DNA from: Dyadobacter arcticus
Lineage (GTDB): Bacteria > Bacteroidota > Bacteroidia > Cytophagales > Spirosomataceae
Reading direction: 5' to 3'
DNA length: 64,000 nucleotides
NCBI RefSeq assembly: GCF_011762185.1
Contig: NZ_JAASQJ010000003.1
Coordinates: 1,116,001 to 1,180,000 of the forward strand
A program made the position numbers and the translations under genes. How positions within the stretch are numbered: position 1 is the stretch's first letter; each line of letters opens with the position of its first letter. Shown piece after piece: positions 44,545 to 53,673 of the stretch. The notes beneath the pieces are model-generated. The model searched no databases and had not been told where the DNA came from. It saw nothing but the letters and a program-made list of their open reading frames with translations.

Positions 44545-45447
44545 ATGACAAATAAATTTGTAGAACTCCCATCTATAAGCGAAGCACATAAGGTATTTGG
44601 GTACGATAAACCCAGGCACCCGCTTATTTCATTGGTTGATTTGACTCATATGAAACCTGAAGTAATTGCATTAGAGGCCTCTTACCAAATGGCGTTTTAT
44701 ACCATATCCTGCAAGCACTTTGAAGGTGCTTTCAAGTATGGGAAATCGCTTTACGATTTCAATGAAGGCACCCTGATTTTCACCGCCCCTCATCAAGTTG
44801 TGAGTGCAAGCCACAATCTTCAAATGGACGAAGGTTGGGGCTTGTTTTTTCATTCTGATTTAATTAACGGTACGGCCCTTGGTAGAAAAATAAACCAATA
44901 CGGATTTTTTGGTTACGAGGCCAATGAAGCTTTGCATATTTCAGACGATGAAAAGCAAATTTTAAAAGATTGTATTGAAAAAATCAAAAAAGAATATTCG
45001 CAAAATATCGATAAGCACACAGAAGCCTTGATTGTAAGTAATCTGGAATTACTTCTGAATTATTGTAATCGCTTTCACGACAGACAGTTTCTTACCAGGA
45101 GTAAAGTAAATAAAGACATTGTTCAAAGATTTGAACACATATTGAATGAATATTTTGCACAGGAAACATTAATTGAGGCTGGATTGCCCGACGTTAAGTT
45201 TTTTGCATTCCAATTAAATCTGTCACCTAACTATTTATCCGATTTGCTGAACAGGTTCACGGGTAAGACAACACAAGAACACATACATCTCAAACTTGTT
45301 GACGCTGCAAAATCGCTTTTATGGAGCACCGAAAAATCAATTAGTGAAATTGCTTATGAACTTGGGTTTGAATATCCCTCACATTTCACAAAGGTTTTTA
45401 GAACCAAAACAGGACTGACACCACAACAATACAGAAATACAAATTAA
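44545..45447 (+). CDS. AraC-family transcriptional regulator
   Basis: A 300-residue regulator with an N-terminal cupin-like domain (about 15-130) and a C-terminal AraC HTH (about 195-300). It has SISEIAYELGFEYPSHFTKVF and TKTGLTPQQYRNTN. The first HTH helix region is FFAFQLNLSPNYLSDLLN. It is separated from the hydrolase by the hairpin and likely regulates it through the ATGTATAAG repeats. Confidence 0.88.
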   Translation: MTNKFVELPSISEAHKVFGYDKPRHPLISLVDLTHMKPEVIALEASYQMAFYTISCKHFEGAFKYGKSLYDFNEGTLIFTAPHQVVSASHNLQMDEGWGLFFHSDLINGTALGRKINQYGFFGYEANEALHISDDEKQILKDCIEKIKKEYSQNIDKHTEALIVSNLELLLNYCNRFHDRQFLTRSKVNKDIVQRFEHILNEYFAQETLIEAGLPDVKFFAFQLNLSPNYLSDLLNRFTGKTTQEHIHLKLVDAAKSLLWSTEKSISEIAYELGFEYPSHFTKVFRTKTGLTPQQYRNTN

Positions 45448-45530
45448 ATCGAATAAGAACAGGTTTTTCGGTGGCGAGATGGCGTGAAAATATCTACAGA
45501 CGGTTTTACCAAGGCGCGTCGATATGCCAA

Positions 45531-45914
45531 TTACAAGGACGGCTTAAAAATTTCCCACTGATGACCAAAAGGATCTGAAAGATGGCCCAACCTGTAGCCA
45601 TAATCCTGATCGGCTACCTCATAAATTATTGATGCCCCTGCTTTTACTGCAAGTTCAAATACCTGGTCCGGATCTTCAACCTGCAAACCGATCCTCACGG
45701 GTGTGCCATTTAGTTTTTCAGGACTAAAATTACCATGCTCTTCCGACTGATCTGCAACCACGAACCTGGCGCCCATTATTTCCATCTCTGCGACCACCGA
45801 TCCATCAGGTGCGGTATTGGACATGAGAATATTAGCACCGAATGCTTTCTGATAAAATGCAATTGCTTCTGCTCCATTTCCTACCGTGAGCGTTGGGACA
45901 ATGATTGCCTTCAT
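45531..45914 (-). CDS. VOC/glyoxalase-family protein
   Basis: A 127-residue vicinal oxygen chelate protein of the PhnB-like group (IIVPTLTVGNGAEAIAFYQK and RLGHLSDPFGHQWEIFKPS). Likely metal- or ligand-binding; no specific substrate evident. A single small gene downstream of MsrA on the same strand. Confidence 0.85.
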   Translation of the reverse strand: MKAIIVPTLTVGNGAEAIAFYQKAFGANILMSNTAPDGSVVAEMEIMGARFVVADQSEEHGNFSPEKLNGTPVRIGLQVEDPDQVFELAVKAGASIIYEVADQDYGYRLGHLSDPFGHQWEIFKPSL

Positions 45915-45976
45915 AGTTTCTTTTTTGTTATCGATTTCATACCTTATCCTTTACATCGGCCCGCAAATTAACTATT

Positions 45977-46474
45977 TCAATTTATCGTCATGACATGACT
46001 TGAAAACTGTTTTAGAAGAATCTGTAATTTCGGAACAATGTATGTTTTGCAAAAAGGCTTATCCGGGTTTTTGTAGTAATACTCCAGATACTTTTCATTG
46101 TTCAATCTGAAGCTTTTAAACGACATCACCTTTGTGATGATCGGGTGTTCAAAATCAATTTGAAACTTTTCAATGGCTTGTTTTATTGAGCTTACGTTTT
46201 CTTCACTGAAAGTGTAAACGGCAGATCTATATTTAGATCTCATTGAATGCTCTGAAGTACAACTGTGCGTGTGAAGGTGAACTTCAATAATATTCTCGAA
46301 AGAAATTAAATCAGGATCAAATTCCACGACAACGGCTTCTGAAAATTCCGTCAAACTCTCATCTGACTCTATCCAACCCTGGCTTACGTTTACGACTCCT
46401 TTTAAAGACTGAAATATCGCTTCAGTGCACCAGTGGCAGCTTCCTCCCAATCCGATTTTGACTATGTCTGGCAT
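45977..46474 (-). CDS. msrA: Peptide-methionine (S)-S-oxide reductase
   Basis: A 165-residue MsrA. The active-site motif is GLGGSCHWCTEAIFQSL, a Bacteroidota variant of GCFWC with the nucleophile Cys in SCHWC, followed by VVNVSQGW. The region LHTHSCTSEHSMRSKYRSAV matches the TxxNxQGxDxGxQYRS block in a diverged form, lacking the usual GxDxG. It repairs oxidised methionine using thioredoxin. The divergence may affect substrate or reductant. Confidence 0.85.
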   Translation of the reverse strand: MPDIVKIGLGGSCHWCTEAIFQSLKGVVNVSQGWIESDESLTEFSEAVVVEFDPDLISFENIIEVHLHTHSCTSEHSMRSKYRSAVYTFSEENVSSIKQAIEKFQIDFEHPIITKVMSFKSFRLNNEKYLEYYYKNPDKPFCKTYIVPKLQILLKQFSSHVMTIN

Positions 46475-46600
46475 GAGCCTAACTTGTTTATGAGTTCAAG
46501 GTATGCAATTTCACCGACGACGAGGCTATCTAAAACTCACTCCTGAAACGCTCAGCAGGGTAAGGAAATCAATACCTGCATAATTCGCTTCAAATAGTCA

Positions 46601-48343
46601 TTATTTTTCAACGAGATCGCAATCCGTAACCAAGCCGTCGGAGGTCAGATGGACGAGTATATAGGTGTCCGGCTTATTGGACTTCAATTGGTAAGTTACT
46701 ATTTCGCTTACGTCGCTTTCGTGGCGTTGAATTCCCCGGCCTGCGACGTTTTCTGAATGAATAAAAGTTAATGATTTCAAAGTTTCCGGCTCTCGCATTC
46801 CTCCTGCAAAATCGCGTTTGGCTCCCAAAGTGAGGCCTGATGCTTCTTCTAATATTTTACCACCCTTTACCATAGCCTGCAAAGCCGCCATGATTTTGGG
46901 TGTGCGTGACGGATCAGGATCGGCATTGGTTTTATTGGCATCGGCAAGCGGCCCAATACGTGGTACTGTCCGCTCATAGCCTTGGTCTTTGTCTTTAAGC
47001 GTGAAGGCAGTCACATTTCCATTAGCGTCGGGATTGAAGATCACGGAAACATTCCGGTCAGTCGATGTAAACGTATTATTAGCGACGGGCACAAATTCTT
47101 CATCAATAAAACCATCTTCGATGGTAAAAAGCCGCTGATTCTCAGCGTCAAAAGTGACAATTCGATTGTTAAATAATTCATATCGACCTTCGAAAGCCGT
47201 TAAAGTTTTAGAATCCACATCTACTGCGGCCGGTTTAGCGCTCTTTACAGGAAACCCATCCCAGTGGTAATAGTCAGCGATAAAATCAACAATCCTGCCC
47301 ATCATAAGCGAGTTATCATTCGCATTGATCATGATCACAATGCCTTGTCCTTTGTTCACACTAGCAGTAAGTAATGCATCAAAACCTTCGTCGCGCCCAT
47401 TGTGACCGAAGCGGAGCGTAGTACTGTCACCCTGCAAAAAAACACCAAGTCCATCCCTGTTTTTCTGATCTGTCAACATTTGGCGGGTCATGGACTGGGA
47501 TAATACACTTTCTGATTTTCCAGCATATGCATTCTGAATACTAATCGCGAATCGAGCCAGATCGGACGGCGTAGTCCACAATCCCGCTGCTGCCATCTCA
47601 GGATAAATGTGCCAGCGACCTTCCACTAAACTTCGATTGTTATAGTGACCGGTTGCCGTCAATTTTGCCAGTTCTGGAGGTAAAGGTTGTTGGTAGGTAC
47701 TATTTTTCATACCAAGTGGCGAAAGCACATTATTTTTCATGAATTCCGGAAAAACAGCGCCAGTCACATCCACCATCAGTTGTTGCATGACGGTATAACC
47801 GCCACCTGAATACCTCCAACGGGAGCCCGGAACAAAGTCTACGCGAACCGGTGGTGTGTTGGCTGGGGCTGTCCCATCCAGAATCTGAACTACCGAAGGG
47901 ATCTTCGCGCCCACAGCGTATCCCGGGAATCCGTGTACAGTAAGACCGGTAGTATGACTGAGTATCCCGCGCAGTGTTACCTTTTTGTCATTTGTAAATT
48001 CATTATCAGGAACTTTCCAACTTTTAAGTTTTACGTTAACATTCTCATCCAGAAGAAGTTTATTATGTTCAACAAGATACAGAGCGCCCATAGCCGCAAC
48101 CGATTTACTAACCGAGCCTGCCTGAAACAAGGTGTTCGTCGTGACAGGCACCTTTCCATCCTTATCAATAAATCCATATGACTGAGCCTTCAAGATTTTT
48201 CCGTCCTGAATGATTGCCAGGGACAAACCGGGAATACCCCGCTTCTGCATTTGGCTCCGGATAAAATCGTCCAGATCATCCGCGTGGACGTGAAATACAA
48301 CGAATAGAAAGGAAAGAATCAGAAAGAGGCGTTGGTTTTTCAT
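46601..48343 (-). CDS. Beta-lactamase-fold serine hydrolase, secreted
   Basis: A 580-residue class C beta-lactamase/PBP-like hydrolase. The start at 48343 (MKNQRLFLIL) begins the signal peptide (cleavage near HVHA); upstream in-frame codons run through a GC-rich palindromic repeat and give a spurious Ala/Thr/Val-rich lead. Motifs include SVSK (Ser-x-x-Lys), YSGGGY (Tyr) and GHNGRDEGF in the third-box position. A C-terminal beta domain (about 370-580) is of the DUF3471 type. D-aminopeptidase or esterase activity is possible. Confidence 0.88.
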   Translation of the reverse strand: MKNQRLFLILSFLFVVFHVHADDLDDFIRSQMQKRGIPGLSLAIIQDGKILKAQSYGFIDKDGKVPVTTNTLFQAGSVSKSVAAMGALYLVEHNKLLLDENVNVKLKSWKVPDNEFTNDKKVTLRGILSHTTGLTVHGFPGYAVGAKIPSVVQILDGTAPANTPPVRVDFVPGSRWRYSGGGYTVMQQLMVDVTGAVFPEFMKNNVLSPLGMKNSTYQQPLPPELAKLTATGHYNNRSLVEGRWHIYPEMAAAGLWTTPSDLARFAISIQNAYAGKSESVLSQSMTRQMLTDQKNRDGLGVFLQGDSTTLRFGHNGRDEGFDALLTASVNKGQGIVIMINANDNSLMMGRIVDFIADYYHWDGFPVKSAKPAAVDVDSKTLTAFEGRYELFNNRIVTFDAENQRLFTIEDGFIDEEFVPVANNTFTSTDRNVSVIFNPDANGNVTAFTLKDKDQGYERTVPRIGPLADANKTNADPDPSRTPKIMAALQAMVKGGKILEEASGLTLGAKRDFAGGMREPETLKSLTFIHSENVAGRGIQRHESDVSEIVTYQLKSNKPDTYILVHLTSDGLVTDCDLVEK

Positions 48344-48375
48344 GGATGGTTTGGTTTTGTTTTCAAGGATTTTAA

Positions 48376-48417
48376 CCACCGCAGTGGCGGCCACTGCGGT
48401 GGCCGCCACTGCGGTGG
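48376..48417. repeat. GC-rich palindromic/tandem repeat
   Basis: Three 12-base units: CCACCGCAGTGG (48376-48387), its exact reverse complement CCACTGCGGTGG (48391-48402), and a second copy of the latter (48406-48417), separated by CGG and CCG. Units 1 and 2 form a perfect 12-bp hairpin with a 3-base loop. It sits just upstream of the serine-hydrolase start in an otherwise AT-rich gap. Confidence 0.7.
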
Positions 48418-48691
48418 GCCACAAAGCTAAAAGTTTCTATCGTGTCGTCTGTTAATGACCTGTAAAAGAAGGTTAACGAAATGTAAATGCAACTGTCTTA
48501 CAAAAACGCTCCATTCCTGGTACTGCCTCATACCCTATCTTTACCGTCAACCTTATCTGGCATCGGACGTTTTATGACACTAATTATTGTGACCCTGAAT
48601 GCAATCAACTGATTACGGAAAACACTATAATTTCAGAAGAATAACCGCACAATAATTGGATAACCTCATAAGTTACTGATTATAAAGCCTT

Positions 48692-49984
48692 ATGCAAACT
48701 ACTCTCCGCATCTGTCTATTCTTGTTAGTTGCCTTTACACCAATGTTCAGTCCAACTGGTTTAGCATGTAGTATGTGCAAGGTAACAATCAATGGTAAAA
48801 CCTATTTAGGTAATAACGAGGATTCTTGGAGGACAGGATCACGTATAAACTTTGTAAATGCGCCTGTGGGCAAATTGGGGGCATTATATGTGAGTTACAG
48901 CGATCTTTTCCCGCAAGGCGGAATGAACGAAGCCGGGCTGGCCTTCGATGGACTGACGATTTATAAGGAGAAAATTAAAGTTGATTCATCAAAAAAAACA
49001 GTTACCAATTTCTCCCAGTTCGTTACGGAAATTATGCAGACCTGTAAAACTGTTGAAGAAGTGGAGCAATTTGCGATTCAATATAACAGGCATATTATCA
49101 GCAATGGTCAACTATTTTTTGCAGATAAATCGGGGCATTATCTGGTTATGGAACCCGACACACTGATTTTGGGGAATGACGACAAATATATTATTGCCAA
49201 CTTCTGCCCATCTGTCACACCCGAAAAAGAGCGACTAGATTGGACCCGATATCGAAGGGGCCGTGAATTTATTAATACACACCAGTCGGATACAACTGCT
49301 AATTATTGCCTTGCTCTTGTAGATACAATGCATGAATGCCGTGAAAAAATGGGTGATGGCACCATGTATTCATCAATCGCCGATCTTCAAAATGGCGATT
49401 TCAGGTTGTATTTTTACCACGATTACACCAAAGAAGTTACATTCAATTTGGCAAGCGAACTGGCAAAAGGAGATCATATTCTTGATATAGTCTCCCTCTT
49501 TCCTAAAAATGCTGAATATGAAATATTAGCTGGCTACAAAGTCCCACAGAACGACAAACGCATTTTTCTTTTTCTGCTTTTCTGTGGTGTTATTTTTGCT
49601 TTTTCTGCCGTATACTTTTTAATCGGTTATCTGATAAGCCAAAGGAGGTTGACCCGGTTCCCGGATTCATATTTGGGTTTTAAGCTGTTGTTATTTGTAA
49701 TTAGTGTTCCAATGTTATACTATATGTTCCTGCTTGTGAGAAACCCTGGCATATTTTATAGCCAAGCCCCATATCATGACATTCAGTTTTCATTAAAAAA
49801 TATTGTTGCATACCTGCCTTTCATCCTGATATTACTTATTCTCCCTCTCTTAAATGTTAATATTAAAGTCTTTGCCAAAAATATTTGGCGAATGCCATCT
49901 AAATTGCTGTTGACACTAAATAACCTCATTTACCTGATGCTAATATTTTTGTTCATCTACTGGGGGTTTTACGACGTGTTGTAA
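48692..49984 (+). CDS. Ntn-type linear amide hydrolase with C-terminal membrane domain
   Basis: A 430-residue protein. The N-terminal signal peptide is followed by ACSMCKVTINGKTYLGNNEDSW: after cleavage a Cys is close to the new N-terminus, and the NNEDSW stretch resembles the choloylglycine/penicillin-V-acylase motif. The Ntn-hydrolase domain runs to about residue 285, and four transmembrane helices follow (about 290-430, for example FLFLLFCGVIFAFSAVYFLI). The fused membrane domain is unusual for this family. Which Cys becomes the nucleophile is not certain. Substrate could be an acyl amide or bile-salt-like compound. Confidence 0.72.
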   Translation: MQTTLRICLFLLVAFTPMFSPTGLACSMCKVTINGKTYLGNNEDSWRTGSRINFVNAPVGKLGALYVSYSDLFPQGGMNEAGLAFDGLTIYKEKIKVDSSKKTVTNFSQFVTEIMQTCKTVEEVEQFAIQYNRHIISNGQLFFADKSGHYLVMEPDTLILGNDDKYIIANFCPSVTPEKERLDWTRYRRGREFINTHQSDTTANYCLALVDTMHECREKMGDGTMYSSIADLQNGDFRLYFYHDYTKEVTFNLASELAKGDHILDIVSLFPKNAEYEILAGYKVPQNDKRIFLFLLFCGVIFAFSAVYFLIGYLISQRRLTRFPDSYLGFKLLLFVISVPMLYYMFLLVRNPGIFYSQAPYHDIQFSLKNIVAYLPFILILLILPLLNVNIKVFAKNIWRMPSKLLLTLNNLIYLMLIFLFIYWGFYDVL

Positions 49985-50277
49985 AAATCCCACCTTCACT
50001 TGATGCAGCTGTTTTTCTGGAAGCTCACTTACATAGAAATCCATTAACCGAACTTAAATTTTTCATTCTCAAAACCCTCTTTTACCGACAATGCATCTAA
50101 ATCTCTATTTGAAGAGATATTGTACTTACCTAAAAGATAAAATAGCAGCAGAATGAGCGCTATTTGTAAATGCTGTAACCTTTTTAACCTCGCGGAGTTC
50201 CCAATTAAAATTGCAGGGATAGCTCCTTATTAAATCATAAAGCGCTAAGTACCATTTCTTCTAATGTTTGAAAAACC
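49985..50277. other. Intergenic region with a gene remnant
   Basis: 293 bp between the amide hydrolase and the resolvase remnant. It contains the reverse-strand fragment listed at 50044-50226 and no intact gene or clear terminator. Confidence 0.5.
50044..50226 (-). pseudogene. C-terminal fragment of a membrane protein
   Basis: The reverse-strand frame is open for 60 codons ending at TAA. The translation contains a clear transmembrane helix (LQHLQIALILLLFYLLGKY) followed by a charged tail (SNRDLDALSVKEGFENEKF). There is no start codon and an in-frame stop lies just upstream. It resembles the tail of a membrane protein whose front has been lost. Family not recognised. Confidence 0.45.
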
Positions 50278-50859
50278 ATGCTCATTGGCTACGCACGCGT
50301 TCCGACGGCAGCGGCCGACCGCCCAGGACCAAAACTTAGCACTGCAATTGGATGCCCTTAAAACAACGGGTTGTCAGAAAATCTTTCAAGAAGAGGTATC
50401 CTCAGCAAAATTGAGACCACAACTCCAAAAGATGCTGGACGTCGTTCGTGAGGAGGATACCATTGTAGTTTGGAAATTGGATCGACTAGGTAGGTCTCTT
50501 AAAGGATTATTCACACTGATAAATGACTTTCAGAACAACGGAATTGGATTTCGAAGTCTAAATGATGCTATTGATACGACGACAGCTCAGGGCTGATTAG
50601 TTTTTAATTTATTTGCATCACCGGCTGAATTTGAACAGGACATGATACGCGAACGAACGAAGGCTGCTCTGGCTGCTGCTCGTGCCAGGGACGTTTAGGC
50701 GGACGACCCAAGGGGCTTACTCCTGAGGCGAAAGCAAAGGCAGTTAATTCAGTGTATGTCAGCAAGATGAACACGGTCGCCGAGATTGACAAGTTGTTTC
50801 CTTTGAGCAGAGCGACAGTTTACCGATACTTAGCTTGGCAAAAGGAACATATCACTTAA
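50278..50859 (+). pseudogene. Decayed serine resolvase/invertase
   Basis: The translated pieces match a Tn3-type resolvase along its length: MLIGYARV with the expected start, then DQNLALQLDALKTTGCQKIF, VVWKLDRLGRSLKGLF, NLFASPAEFEQDMIRERTKA and a C-terminal HTH (EIDKLFPLSRATVYRYLAW). Lesions seen are a frameshift and scrambled stretch after YARV that removes the active-site Ser motif, a TGA in place of Arg near 50594, and a one-base deletion in the AGGGACGTTTAG region near 50690. It is not functional and no transposase is present beside it. Confidence 0.85.
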
Positions 50860-51119
50860 TTATAAAAGACTTGTACTGAGCCAAAACGGACGTTTATCGG
50901 GACGTTAGGTTATCATTCTATTTCGCTATCAAACATTGCATTTTTGAATAGATTAACGCGCATGAAATCTGTAACTTTATTAAGTATCGCTAGCTAGCAG
51001 CACATGATTTTACGTAATAAAGTGACCTATCTCCCTCACGCCCTTAAATCAGCCGCTCATCGCAACTTTTGTTACGTTAGTAAGAGTCAGATTTACCCAT
51101 ATAGCGTAAAGAAACATAG

Positions 51120-51162
51120 AACTATTATTGACTAACTATCAATTATTTAGTCGGCAATAGTT
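51120..51162. repeat. Imperfect inverted repeat
   Basis: Arms AACTATTATTGACTAA (51120-51135) and TTTAGTCGGCAATAGTT (51146-51162) are complementary apart from a few bases, with a 10-base spacer. It may be an end of a mobile element, a resolvase target or a hairpin. No direct repeats were found flanking it. Confidence 0.35.
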
Positions 51163-51295
51163 CCGCAAAATTGCGTACAATAATATGTTGGGTGCGCCAC
51201 CAGGCGGAACAGAGTGAAAGCCATTGTTCGTGTGACAAACCGACCGGCTCCAAATGGGTTTCTGAGCTTCCATTTCCGGGTTGCAGGCTTTCGTT
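51143..51295 (-). pseudogene. Unassigned coding fragment
   Basis: Fifty open codons on the reverse strand between two stops encode natural-looking sequence (GLSHEQWLSLCSAWWRTQ, HIIVRNFAELLPTK). No start codon. It may be the C-terminal remnant of a mobile-element or host gene. Confidence 0.35.
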
Positions 51296-51362
51296 TCACC
51301 ATTTTGGTCGAACACATTTTGTAGATTTACCTATTGTTCCAATTTTAAAGACCATTCCACAA

Positions 51363-51923
51363 ATGGATATAATTTCTAGATATGCCTGGGTACTATTTAT
51401 CGGAGTGATGGTAGTTAATTATTTTATGATCAAATCCCGGGTCCAAGAACACATTGACAAAAATCCTGATCTTAAATCCGGATATGACAAAATTTTGAAG
51501 GCCATTTTTATCTACGGAACTATTCCTGGGTTTATCATGGCCATTGGCAGCTTAACCGGACGAACAAATTCGGTTTACGACTACTTCCATCCAAGGACGC
51601 TTAACCCTTTCGTTTTGATACTCCACTTCTATATCATTGTTATTTGGATTTTGGCAGTTCGTTGGATTTACTTTAAAAATGGGGCTGATATACTGGTTCG
51701 ACATCATAAGGTTTTAGCCATTCGGGGATTCGGTGATTCGGTTACGCCGACATCGGCAATCATAAAAATAGTTTTTGCTCTTGCCCTTTTAGGTGGAATT
51801 GTCGGCATGACAATGCTGTGGTTCGCCGATTTTCCAGCGAAAACTTCTATTTTTGATAGGGCTTTTAACGGGCAAATTCAGTATTATTACTATAATTATC
51901 CTAAATCTAACCTACAAACGTGA
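51363..51923 (+). CDS. Membrane protein of unknown function
   Basis: A 186-residue protein with about four transmembrane helices (AWVLFIGVMVVNYFM, ILKAIFIYGTIPGFIMAI, FVLILHFYIIVIWILAV and IVFALALLGGIVGMTML). The start at 51363 is directly before helix 1; upstream codons are not protein-like. No family recognised. The TGA stop overlaps the GTG start of the next gene (GTGA). Confidence 0.65.
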   Translation: MDIISRYAWVLFIGVMVVNYFMIKSRVQEHIDKNPDLKSGYDKILKAIFIYGTIPGFIMAIGSLTGRTNSVYDYFHPRTLNPFVLILHFYIIVIWILAVRWIYFKNGADILVRHHKVLAIRGFGDSVTPTSAIIKIVFALALLGGIVGMTMLWFADFPAKTSIFDRAFNGQIQYYYYNYPKSNLQT

Positions 51924-52696
51924 AAACCAGGCGCACCGGACTGAATCCTCGATACTCTGCATACTGCTTTCTTCTTCTGCCGTTTGTTTTTTCTTTTCAA
52001 ATGGCTCTCGCCCAGCAGGGTAGTGTTTCTTCTGGCGGCAATGCAACTGGAAGCGGGGGCTCGGTCAGCTATTCTGTAGGGCAGGTTTTTTATATCAGCA
52101 ACACCGCTGCGGGTGGGACGGTGAGCGCGGGAGTACAGCAAGCCTTCAACGACGCCAATTTGCCGGTAACGCTGATTTCCTTTGAGGCATTGCCCATAAC
52201 CATCGAAAACCGCCGGCAAGTGTTGATCCGCTGGGAAACTTCTTCTGAATTCAACAATGACTTTTTTACCATTGAAAGAAGCGTTGACGGTACCACGTTC
52301 GCTGAAGCAATGCGTGTAAGCGCCGAGGGCAACAGCACGACGCTGAAAAAATATAGCTGGACAGATCCTCTCCCACATCCCGGAACCAGTTACTACCGCC
52401 TCAAACAAACTGACTTCGACCGCACTTTCGCTTATTCCAGAATAAGAGCTGTGAGAACCCAAAATATGACTGAAACACTCGTTTATCCTAATCCGGTGAA
52501 CAGCTATCTGCATGTAAGCAACGCTAAAACCGAAGTTCGGAGTTATAAGATCTTCGATTTAGGTGGACGATTGATAGGAGACAGCCAACTCTTGAAAGAA
52601 GGTATAATCAATGTGAGCCAGCTTTCGCCAGCCGCTTACATCATCCAGATTTTTGGCAAAAGTGTAACAGAACATTTCACGATTATAAAAAACTAA
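51920..52696 (+). CDS. T9SS-exported protein with C-terminal sorting domain
   Basis: A 258-residue protein starting at GTG and overlapping the previous stop by 4 bases. The signal peptide ends at ALAQQ. A repeat-like Gly/Ser-rich start is followed by a Fn3-like domain (IENRRQVLIRWETSSEFN) and a type A T9SS C-terminal domain (LVYPNPVNSYLHVSN and ending EHFTIIKN). It should be secreted or anchored on the cell surface. The next gene follows with zero spacing (TAAATG). Confidence 0.85.
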   Translation: MKTRRTGLNPRYSAYCFLLLPFVFSFQMALAQQGSVSSGGNATGSGGSVSYSVGQVFYISNTAAGGTVSAGVQQAFNDANLPVTLISFEALPITIENRRQVLIRWETSSEFNNDFFTIERSVDGTTFAEAMRVSAEGNSTTLKKYSWTDPLPHPGTSYYRLKQTDFDRTFAYSRIRAVRTQNMTETLVYPNPVNSYLHVSNAKTEVRSYKIFDLGGRLIGDSQLLKEGIINVSQLSPAAYIIQIFGKSVTEHFTIIKN

Positions 52697-53554
52697 ATGA
52701 TGGCAGCAACTTTACGTAAAACGAGTGCGATATTAACTTTAATCGTTTTCATCGGGATAACACTCCATGCCCAGGCTCCGGAAAAAATGAGTTACCAGGC
52801 GGTGATCCGGAATGGCGCAGGTGAATTGGTTGTTAACCAGACGGTCGGAATGAAAATCAGCATTCTGCTAGGTTCCGTTGCAGGAACGGCCGTGTATGTG
52901 GAAACCCATACGCCTGGTGCCAACGCGAATGGATTGGTCACCTTGTCTGTTGGCACTGGTCTCGTCGTCACGGGATCGTTTTCATCCATTAACTGGGCCA
53001 GCGGGCCGTATTTTATAAAGACGGAGACAGACCCTGCGGGTGGCACAAACTATACCATTTCCGGAACGAATGAGTTGCTGAGTGTTCCATATGCGCTGTA
53101 CGCAAAGACAGCTACAACAGCCGGAACCCTCGCATATGGAGACTTCTACGCATTGGCACCTTCTGATAATGCAGCCACACTTGCCCCAGGGTCGCCAGTG
53201 GAGTTTCCTAGCGATGGAGTTACCAGCCAGGGGATTCTACGTAATGATCCCGCTACATTTTTGTTGCTTGAAGCTGGTGTTTATCAGGTATCTTTTCAGG
53301 TGAGTGTGGACGAGCCTGGTCAGTTGATATTAAGTCTCGACGGATCTGAGCTGCCGTATACAGTAGTGGGCAGGAACACGGGAGCTACTCAAATCGTTGG
53401 CATGGCTCTTATCGAATCAACTTTTGGCTATTCTACATTGCAATTGAGAAATCCATCTGGCAGCTCCCTGGCATTGACAATTACACCATACGCCGGAGGA
53501 GGATTCTTTGGCTATCCTGTCTCTGCACATTTGGTGATCACAAGGCTCCGTTAG
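52697..53554 (+). CDS. Secreted protein with BclA-like C-terminal domain
   Basis: A 285-residue protein with a signal peptide ending LHAQA. An N-terminal domain (APEKMSYQAVIRNGAGELVV to about 135) is of the type placed before tail-fibre or collagen-like regions in Bacteroidota. The C-terminal domain (about 150-285) resembles the BclA exosporium/C1q-TNF-like trimeric jelly roll (FLLLEAGVYQVSFQVSVDE, LSLDGSELPYTVVGRN, SAHLVITRLR). It is probably a surface trimer. Collagen repeats between the domains are absent. It is co-transcribed with the T9SS protein. Confidence 0.72.
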   Translation: MMAATLRKTSAILTLIVFIGITLHAQAPEKMSYQAVIRNGAGELVVNQTVGMKISILLGSVAGTAVYVETHTPGANANGLVTLSVGTGLVVTGSFSSINWASGPYFIKTETDPAGGTNYTISGTNELLSVPYALYAKTATTAGTLAYGDFYALAPSDNAATLAPGSPVEFPSDGVTSQGILRNDPATFLLLEAGVYQVSFQVSVDEPGQLILSLDGSELPYTVVGRNTGATQIVGMALIESTFGYSTLQLRNPSGSSLALTITPYAGGGFFGYPVSAHLVITRLR

Positions 53555-53673
53555 TTTGTCTGGATGGATGCTTCCTGAACATACTTCACATTCCCGCGGA
53601 AGGTAATTCATCATGTCCAGCAAAATGGCTGGAATATTAGCATCCTGCGAAATTGGTTCTTGGTCAATACCAA

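Larger units (their letters stand above)
50860..51362. other. Non-coding stretch with repeat and remnant
   Basis: About 500 bp after the resolvase remnant. It contains a weak inverted repeat at 51120-51162 and the reverse-strand remnant at 51143-51295. The rest has no convincing reading frame in either direction and may be decayed mobile-element DNA, possibly including an old res site near 50890. Confidence 0.4.

Noticed and set aside
48344..48424. N-terminal extension of the serine hydrolase rich in Ala, Thr and Val
   Set aside because: It is produced by translating the GC-rich palindromic repeat; the real signal peptide starts at 48343.
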